Source of the DNA: Amphritea sp.
GTDB taxonomy: Bacteria > Pseudomonadota > Gammaproteobacteria > Pseudomonadales > Balneatricaceae
Assembly (NCBI RefSeq): GCF_016744155.1
Contig: NZ_JADGEW010000016.1
Span: forward strand, 1-64,000
Direction of reading: 5' to 3'
Length of the DNA stretch: 64,000 nt
Both the position numbers and the translations under genes were made by a program. The notes under the pieces were generated by a model. That model was given only the letters and a program-made list of their open reading frames with translations, was not told where the DNA came from and ran no database searches. Below are positions 60,648 to 64,000 of this stretch, in pieces (position 1 is the first letter of the stretch; the number at the start of each line of letters is the position of its first letter).

Positions 60648-61754
60648 ATGTCTGTTTCTGAAACACTAAAGCAAATGTCAGGGGTGATTCTCACCGGTCA
60701 TGGTGGCCTGGAGATGTTGCAGTATAAAACTGATCTGCCGGTGCCTGAGCCAAAAGAAGATGAGGTATTAATCAGGGTTGGCGCCAGTGCGGTCAATAAT
60801 ACTGATATCAATACCCGGATCGGTTGGTATTCCAAGAAAGTGACGGAAGACACTAATGCCGGTGCAACAGTTGGCTTTGGTTCAAAGGTTGATGACGATG
60901 CTAGCTGGTCTGGAGCACCATTGCAGCTACCCCGTATTCAGGGCGCAGACTGCTGCGGTGAGATAGTTGCTGTAGGTGAAAAAGTCAGCGCTGACCGGGT
61001 GGGAGAACGAATACTAGTAAGGCCTATGCAGGAAGCATTTGGCAGTGTAAGAAAGTACGAATGCAGCACTTACGGCTCAGAATGTGATGGTGGTTTTGCC
61101 CAATACACGATCGCCCGTAGTAACGAGGTACTGAAAGTTGAGAGTGATCTTACTGATGCGCAGCTGGCTTCATTTCCCTGCGCATACTCTACCGCCGAGA
61201 ATATGATTGATCGCGTTAATGTTCAGGCCGGAGAAACGGTTCTGATTACGGGAGCATCAGGTGGTGTGGGGTCAGCTGCTATTCAGTTGGTGAAACGACG
61301 GGGTGCAAAGGTTATCGCAGTCTGTGGTGAAGAAAAGATGCAACAGATTAGCGAATTGGGAGCTGACCAGGTAATTCCGCGAGGCAAAAACCTGCTATCT
61401 GAGTTGGGATCTGATGCTGTGGATGTGGTCATCGATCTGGTTGCTGGGGAGCAGTGGCCGCAACTCCCGGACCTGTTATGCCGTGGTGGTCGCTATACCG
61501 TTGCCGGTGCTATTGGGGGGCCGTTGGTCGAGATGGATGTGCGGACTCTGTACCTGAAAGATCTGAGTTTTTTCGGCTGCACGCATCAATCTCGCCATAT
61601 CTTTGAGAATCTGATTGGCTATATCGAACGGGGAGAGATTCAACCATTGGTGTCACAAGTATTTCCTCTGTGCGAAATCGGTGAAGCACAGCAGGTATTT
61701 ATGGCTAAGAAATTTATCGGCAAGTTGGTATTGCTGCCGCCGAAGGACAAGTAA
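60648..61754 (+). CDS. Medium-chain dehydrogenase/reductase, zinc-ligand-poor (quinone-oxidoreductase-like)
   Basis: 368 residues from the ATG at 60648, six bases after GGAG. The GroES-like N-terminal half contains NNTDINTRIGWY at the place where zinc alcohol dehydrogenases have their first cysteine ligand, so catalytic zinc is unlikely. The Rossmann motif is LITGASGGVGSAAIQL (about residue 201). Cysteines at 105-106 and elsewhere do not match the structural zinc lobe. Family members reduce enones or oxidise alcohols with NADP(H). It is one base away from the enolase-superfamily gene, so they form a small catabolic operon under the divergent LysR protein. Confidence 0.8.
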   Translation: MSVSETLKQMSGVILTGHGGLEMLQYKTDLPVPEPKEDEVLIRVGASAVNNTDINTRIGWYSKKVTEDTNAGATVGFGSKVDDDASWSGAPLQLPRIQGADCCGEIVAVGEKVSADRVGERILVRPMQEAFGSVRKYECSTYGSECDGGFAQYTIARSNEVLKVESDLTDAQLASFPCAYSTAENMIDRVNVQAGETVLITGASGGVGSAAIQLVKRRGAKVIAVCGEEKMQQISELGADQVIPRGKNLLSELGSDAVDVVIDLVAGEQWPQLPDLLCRGGRYTVAGAIGGPLVEMDVRTLYLKDLSFFGCTHQSRHIFENLIGYIERGEIQPLVSQVFPLCEIGEAQQVFMAKKFIGKLVLLPPKDK

Positions 61755-61755
61755 T

Positions 61756-62862
61756 ATGAGAATTGTAGAAATTTCAATATTTCACCGGTCGCTGCCAATT
61801 AATGGAGAGCCTTACCGTATGGCTCTGCAGGAGCTGACCAGCCTTGATTCAACCCTGGTCAGGATCACAACCGATACCGGCGTCACTGGTTTTGGCGAGT
61901 TTTGTCCGCTAGGGTCGGCTTATCAGCCCCAGCATATGCTAGGGGGCAGGGCGGCTCTGGAGGAGATCTGCCCCTATCTGATTGGCTTAAACCCGCTTTT
62001 AATTGATCGTGCTTACGATGTAATGAATCAGGCCCTGTGCGGTAGTCTTTACGCAAAGTCTGCGATCGATATGGCGCTTTGGGATATTGCCGGTAAAGTT
62101 TACGGGGCAAGGATTTGTGATCTTCTGGGTGGGGCTGTTAGGGAACAGGTACCCTCTTATTATGCCATCGGTCTGACTTCACCTGAAAAGGCTGTCGAGA
62201 TCGCGCGACAGAAGCAGGCACAGGGCTTTCGACGTTTGCAACTTAAAGTTGGTGGGCGGGAGCTGGAAGAAGATATCGCCACGGTACGTAAAGTGTCTGA
62301 GGTGTTGGGAAATGGGACAGTGCTGGCGGTTGATGCTAATCGTGGTTTGTTACCGCGGGATGCCATTCAGCTTTCCCATGCATGCCGGGAGCAGCGTTTT
62401 GTCTTGGAACAACCTTGTCAGACTTACGAGCAATGTCTGGCTGTACGACAGCATATCAATCATCCGCTCTATCTGGACGAAGTGATTGTCGACCTGAATA
62501 CGCTGCTGAGGGCGATCAGTGATAATGCCGCGGACGGTTTCGGCATGAAACAGAGTCGGGTTGGTGGTATCAGTCAGATGCGTACTATCCGTGATGTGTG
62601 TGCGTCGGCCGGCTTGCCAATGACCTCGGATGATAGCTGGGGTGGTGATCTGGTTGCATCCGCCTGCCTGCAGCTGGGTGCAACAATGCAGCCGAACTTA
62701 TGCGATGGTGTGTGGATTGCTGCCCCCTATATAGATGGTCACTATGATCAGGATAATGGGATATCAATTGAGCAGGGCCAATTGAGCTTACCCGCAGGTC
62801 CAGGGCTAGGTATTGAACCCGGAATAGGGGTCGATGAAACGGCTCTGATCAGCTTTGGTTAA
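61756..62862 (+). CDS. Mandelate racemase/muconate lactonizing enzyme family protein
   Basis: 368 residues from the ATG at 61756, just behind the stop of the preceding gene; the longer open frame to 61615 lies in that gene. Enolase-superfamily landmarks are present: the KxK-type base region LKVGG (about residue 157), metal ligands in DANRG, EQPCQTYEQ and LDEVIVD, and the second lysine in GMKQSRVGG (about residue 258). The pattern resembles the hydroxyproline betaine epimerase / cis-3-hydroxyproline dehydratase branch, but specificity is not certain. With the MDR partner it may degrade a proline- or betaine-like compound. Confidence 0.82.
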   Translation: MRIVEISIFHRSLPINGEPYRMALQELTSLDSTLVRITTDTGVTGFGEFCPLGSAYQPQHMLGGRAALEEICPYLIGLNPLLIDRAYDVMNQALCGSLYAKSAIDMALWDIAGKVYGARICDLLGGAVREQVPSYYAIGLTSPEKAVEIARQKQAQGFRRLQLKVGGRELEEDIATVRKVSEVLGNGTVLAVDANRGLLPRDAIQLSHACREQRFVLEQPCQTYEQCLAVRQHINHPLYLDEVIVDLNTLLRAISDNAADGFGMKQSRVGGISQMRTIRDVCASAGLPMTSDDSWGGDLVASACLQLGATMQPNLCDGVWIAAPYIDGHYDQDNGISIEQGQLSLPAGPGLGIEPGIGVDETALISFG

Positions 62863-62890
62863 AGAATTTTGCAATGGTCAGAAGTGCATT

Positions 62891-62937
62891 ACCCCGATCG
62901 GTTTGTTATACCGGTCGGGGTGAGTCTGTTTTAATCT
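62891..62937 (+). terminator. Terminator-like hairpin after the enolase-superfamily gene
   Basis: ACCCCGATCGG pairs with CCGGTCGGGGT (one G-T pair) around a nine-base loop, with a short T-run further on (GTTTTAAT). It lies between convergent genes. Confidence 0.6.
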
Positions 62938-63088
62938 TGGTATAACAACTGTCGATAGAAAACCGGTAGCGAAACAAGTTCACACCGGTTCTCTTCTTCG
63001 GAGCCAGTAAAACGCCAGCCGGTAGTTATTAGGCTTATATTACTGTCTGATCAGCCCGATGTTTTAAACCCGAGCTTGGTGCACCTAC

Positions 63089-64000
63089 TTAATTAGTCAG
63101 GTGCGCATAGCTGTCGACGAAGCGCTTATATTTATGCTGGCCGCAGGTGTAAGACTCATATTTTGGCGGGTTATCGATATCCTGACAGGTAGGCACTACA
63201 CTCACCTCAGCATTGAAATCAAGATCAATAAAGAAGGGAACTGAGTAACGTTTTTTACCACTGGTATTTATTACCCGGTGTACAGTTGAAATGTAACGGT
63301 CGTTGGTGAATGTCTGTACCAGATCACCGATATTGACAATAAAAGTATCTTCTACCGGTGGTGCGCTGACCCATTCGCCGTCACGGTTCTGTACTTGCAG
63401 GCCGCCAACAGAGTCCTGGGACAGGATGGTCAGAAAACCATAGTCGGTGTGTGCACCAATACCTATCTCTTCCAGTGTGATATTACCCTCCTGCGGCGGG
63501 TAATGTAGCAGGCGCTGAATAGTGATCGGCTTTTGCTGTAACTTCTTAAAGTAGTCCGCGGGTAACCCCAGACTAAGAGCGATGGCACTGATCAGCTTAC
63601 GGGACAATGTCATCATCGCATCATGATATTGCTCGAAAGTTGCTTTAAAAGCCGATGGACTTTCAGGCATCTGGTTCGGGCCGAAGAAAGGGGAAACGGT
63701 TGTTTCATTAAGACCAAAATCGAAACACTCTTTAAAATCACGAGTGTTTTCCGGATCTACATTTTCACCGTACATCGGAATATAACCGCGCAGTGTCTGC
63801 CCTGAATTAATGATATTGAGTTGTTGCTTCTGTTCTAGCGGCAGATTAAAAAAAGCTTCGGCTTGAGCATAAGCGTTTTTGATCAGCTGCTTATCGACAC
63901 CGTGATTCTTGATATATAGAAAACCGATATTTTCACAGACATAGCCGATCTCTGCGGCAACCTTCATTGGATCGCTGCCATCGATTAATGCAGCGACGTC
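63089..64000 (-). CDS. Isopenicillin N synthase-like 2-oxoglutarate/Fe(II) oxygenase (partial)
   Basis: The gene continues past the right edge: the frame stays open upstream of the ATG at 63967 and reads DVAALIDGSDP, typical of the true N-terminus. At least 303 residues are visible. The non-heme iron triad is in IGAHTDYGFLTIL (His and Asp) and STVHRVI (His), and the cosubstrate arginine is in KRYSVPFF. The DIOX_N part, with GFLYIKNHGV, lies at the visible N-terminus. It probably uses 2-oxoglutarate to hydroxylate a small molecule. The substrate is unknown; it is convergent with the enolase-superfamily gene, so they are separate units. Confidence 0.88.
   Translation of the reverse strand, partial: DVAALIDGSDPMKVAAEIGYVCENIGFLYIKNHGVDKQLIKNAYAQAEAFFNLPLEQKQQLNIINSGQTLRGYIPMYGENVDPENTRDFKECFDFGLNETTVSPFFGPNQMPESPSAFKATFEQYHDAMMTLSRKLISAIALSLGLPADYFKKLQQKPITIQRLLHYPPQEGNITLEEIGIGAHTDYGFLTILSQDSVGGLQVQNRDGEWVSAPPVEDTFIVNIGDLVQTFTNDRYISTVHRVINTSGKKRYSVPFFIDLDFNAEVSVVPTCQDIDNPPKYESYTCGQHKYKRFVDSYAHLTN

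Noticed and set aside
1-64000. Search for CRISPR arrays, insertion sequences, tRNA or rRNA genes and prophage genes
   Set aside because: No repeat-spacer arrays, transposase motifs, tRNA-like cloverleafs or phage genes were seen by eye; a computed search would be needed to exclude small or degraded elements.

Overview
The window looks like chromosomal DNA of a marine, Oceanospirillales-type gammaproteobacterium. This rests on mid-range GC content, NarX/NarK nitrate respiration control, a PbpC/alpha-2-macroglobulin pair, a RhlE-type helicase and quinohemoprotein amine dehydrogenase (QHNDH) genes. The genus cannot be fixed from the sequence alone. I see no mobile elements, CRISPR arrays, rRNA or tRNA genes.

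Layout. (1) 1-3.5 kb: the 5' end of a narX-type nitrate sensor (minus strand), divergent from two nitrate/nitrite transporters (narK type I and type II). The shared upstream region holds a NarL 7-2-7 site and an Anr/FNR box. (2) 4-14 kb: a purine catabolism block. It has a GntR regulator, the minus-strand operon xdhA-xdhB-xdhC-guaD and, divergently, an 8-oxoguanine deaminase followed by two paralogous phosphoribosyltransferases. TTGTATACAA-type palindromes upstream of both sides suggest one GntR regulon. (3) 14-27.4 kb: housekeeping and envelope genes, namely a DEAD-box helicase, an alpha-2-macroglobulin lipoprotein overlapping pbpC, a PAS-GGDEF protein, a cold-shock protein and a D-Ala-D-Ala dipeptidase-like enzyme. 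(4) 27.8-57.3 kb: an amine-oxidation island. (5) 57.3-64 kb: YiiM, YceH, an HCCA-isomerase-like protein, a LysR regulator divergent from an MDR dehydrogenase/enolase-superfamily pair, and a 2-oxoglutarate/Fe(II)-type oxygenase cut by the window end.

The amine island is the centre of interest. It carries two complete sets of QHNDH structural genes in tandem, each in the order qhpA (diheme alpha), qhpD (radical SAM maturase), qhpC (CTQ gamma) and qhpB (beta-propeller). The first set is followed by the only copies of qhpF (ABC exporter), qhpE (subtilisin-like leader protease) and qhpG (flavin monooxygenase). The second set has none of these, so it presumably borrows them. Both gamma subunits keep every residue needed for the thioether cross-links and the cysteine tryptophylquinone cofactor, and both share the same leader-cleavage context. 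Each set is associated with one of two paralogous outer-membrane porins and one of two aldehyde dehydrogenases. Together these suggest a path of amine uptake, periplasmic deamination to an aldehyde, and oxidation to an acid.

The two sets appear to be under different control. System 1 and the porin1/ALDH1 operon share a 59-bp upstream element (44 of 59 identical by hand count) with 10-bp-spaced TTACAT repeats. The copy at system 1 lies next to a divergent OmpR-type response regulator and its 2128-residue hybrid sensor kinase. System 2 and the divergent phenylacetaldehyde-dehydrogenase-like gene both have sigma-54 (-24/-12) promoters, and an AcoR-type sigma-54 activator lies just downstream of porin2. 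This dual wiring is inferred from sequence only.
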